Source of the DNA: Acidobacteriota bacterium
GTDB taxonomy: Bacteria; Acidobacteriota; UBA6911; RPQK01
Reading direction: 5' to 3'
NCBI GenBank assembly: GCA_003819755.1
Contig: RPQK01000439.1
Location: 1 to 6,630, forward strand
DNA: 6,630 nt
In this document: positions 6,252 to 6,630 of the stretch, piece after piece
How the letters are laid out: each line of letters starts with the position of its first letter
Numbering within the stretch: the first letter of the stretch is position 1
Made by a program: the position numbers and the translations under genes
The notes under the pieces: generated by a model
The model's database searches: none
What the model was told of the DNA's origin: nothing
Seen by the model: only the letters and a program-made list of their open reading frames with translations

Positions 6252-6630
6252 ATGCAGGCTGAGGGCGATCAACTAATCGAGGCGCTGAGGAACGGGGAGA
6301 TAGACGCCGTCATCAGCCGAGATCAGCTATTCCTCCTACGGCTTCTTGAGGAGGAAGAAGCGCTCGAGCAGAGAGTGCGCGACGGAACAAAGGTGATTGC
6401 GCAGCAGGTGGATCAACTGCGCAGCCTGGCAACCGAGCTGACACTCACTGAGCAGCGTGAACGCTCCCGTATCGCGGAGGTACTTCACGATCATCTTCAA
6501 CAGCTGCTGGTCGCGGTCCACATGGAGATCGGCGCCCTCCAGACGAAAACCTTAAATCGCGACACTGCGGACCACCTTACCAGAATCCATTCGATGATCG
6601 GCGACTGCATCAACGCGACTCGCCTTTTGA
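6252..6630 (+). CDS. HisKA_3-type sensor histidine kinase, N-terminal part (cut by the window edge)
   Basis: The first 126 residues of a longer protein; the frame is open at the window end. Residues 6-33 (QLIEALRNGEIDAVISRDQL) resemble the short leader found ahead of PAS domains in many environmental kinases, but no PAS domain follows. Residues about 34-66 form a probable coiled-coil signalling helix. The dimerisation and phosphoacceptor region starts at about 64 with LTEQRERSRIAEVLHDHLQQ; H79 in LHDH is the expected phosphorylated histidine, the NarX/DesK-type HisKA_3 pattern, which normally works with a NarL/FixJ-type response regulator. The HATPase domain would lie beyond the window. No membrane segment is seen, so the visible part is cytoplasmic. 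The ATG at 6252 is chosen over TTG at 6240; an in-frame stop at 6234-6236 limits the start. No clear ribosome binding site. It is divergent from the redox operon and may or may not regulate it. Confidence 0.86.
   Translation, partial: MQAEGDQLIEALRNGEIDAVISRDQLFLLRLLEEEEALEQRVRDGTKVIAQQVDQLRSLATELTLTEQRERSRIAEVLHDHLQQLLVAVHMEIGALQTKTLNRDTADHLTRIHSMIGDCINATRLL

Overview
The window is GC-rich bacterial chromosomal DNA holding one well-defined three-gene operon on the minus strand, a divergently transcribed histidine kinase cut off by the right edge, and a repeat-rich, gene-poor left end. The host looks like a Gram-negative bacterium with quinone-linked, multiheme respiratory chemistry. No phylum marker gene is present. 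Two dispersed-repeat types (a long palindrome next to a conserved-looking GC-rich block, and a palindromic cluster of 9-bp GGACCTCAA-type units) resemble what I remember from Verrucomicrobiota and, less strongly, Acidobacteriota. That placement is only tentative.

Layout, left to right. Bases 1-157 form a nearly perfect inverted repeat with 58-base arms and a 42-base loop, cut by the left edge. Bases 158-514 hold no convincing gene. Bases 515-931 (+) are a weakly supported small hypothetical ORF. Bases 869-988 are a second large inverted repeat made of 9-bp units, in which the small ORF and the last operon gene (926-1906, -) meet tail to tail, so both proteins end in repeat-encoded Gly-Pro-Gln tails. 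The operon reads leftward from a promoter near 6098-6128: (i) 3487-6072, a fusion of a cyclic-nucleotide-binding domain, a degenerate sigma-54-activator-like AAA+ domain and a NapH-type polytopic membrane iron-sulfur module; (ii) 1916-3472, a cytoplasmic PAS domain joined through one membrane helix to a periplasmic hexaheme NapC/NirT-family cytochrome; (iii) 926-1906, a soluble class III nucleotide cyclase. Gaps are 14 and 9 bases. On the other side of a 179-base intergenic region, 6252-6630 (+) starts a HisKA_3-type histidine kinase.

Inferred joint role: the hexaheme cytochrome and the NapH-like module are the kinds of proteins that exchange electrons with the quinone pool on the periplasmic and cytoplasmic faces of the membrane. 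Each is fused to a cytoplasmic sensory domain (PAS; cNMP-binding plus pseudo-AAA+), and the third gene can make the cyclic nucleotide that the first can bind. The operon therefore looks like a self-contained module coupling membrane electron flow to a cyclic-nucleotide signal, either respiration gated by cNMP or redox state reported through protein contacts. The domain calls are secure; the coupling is a hypothesis from architecture and gene order.
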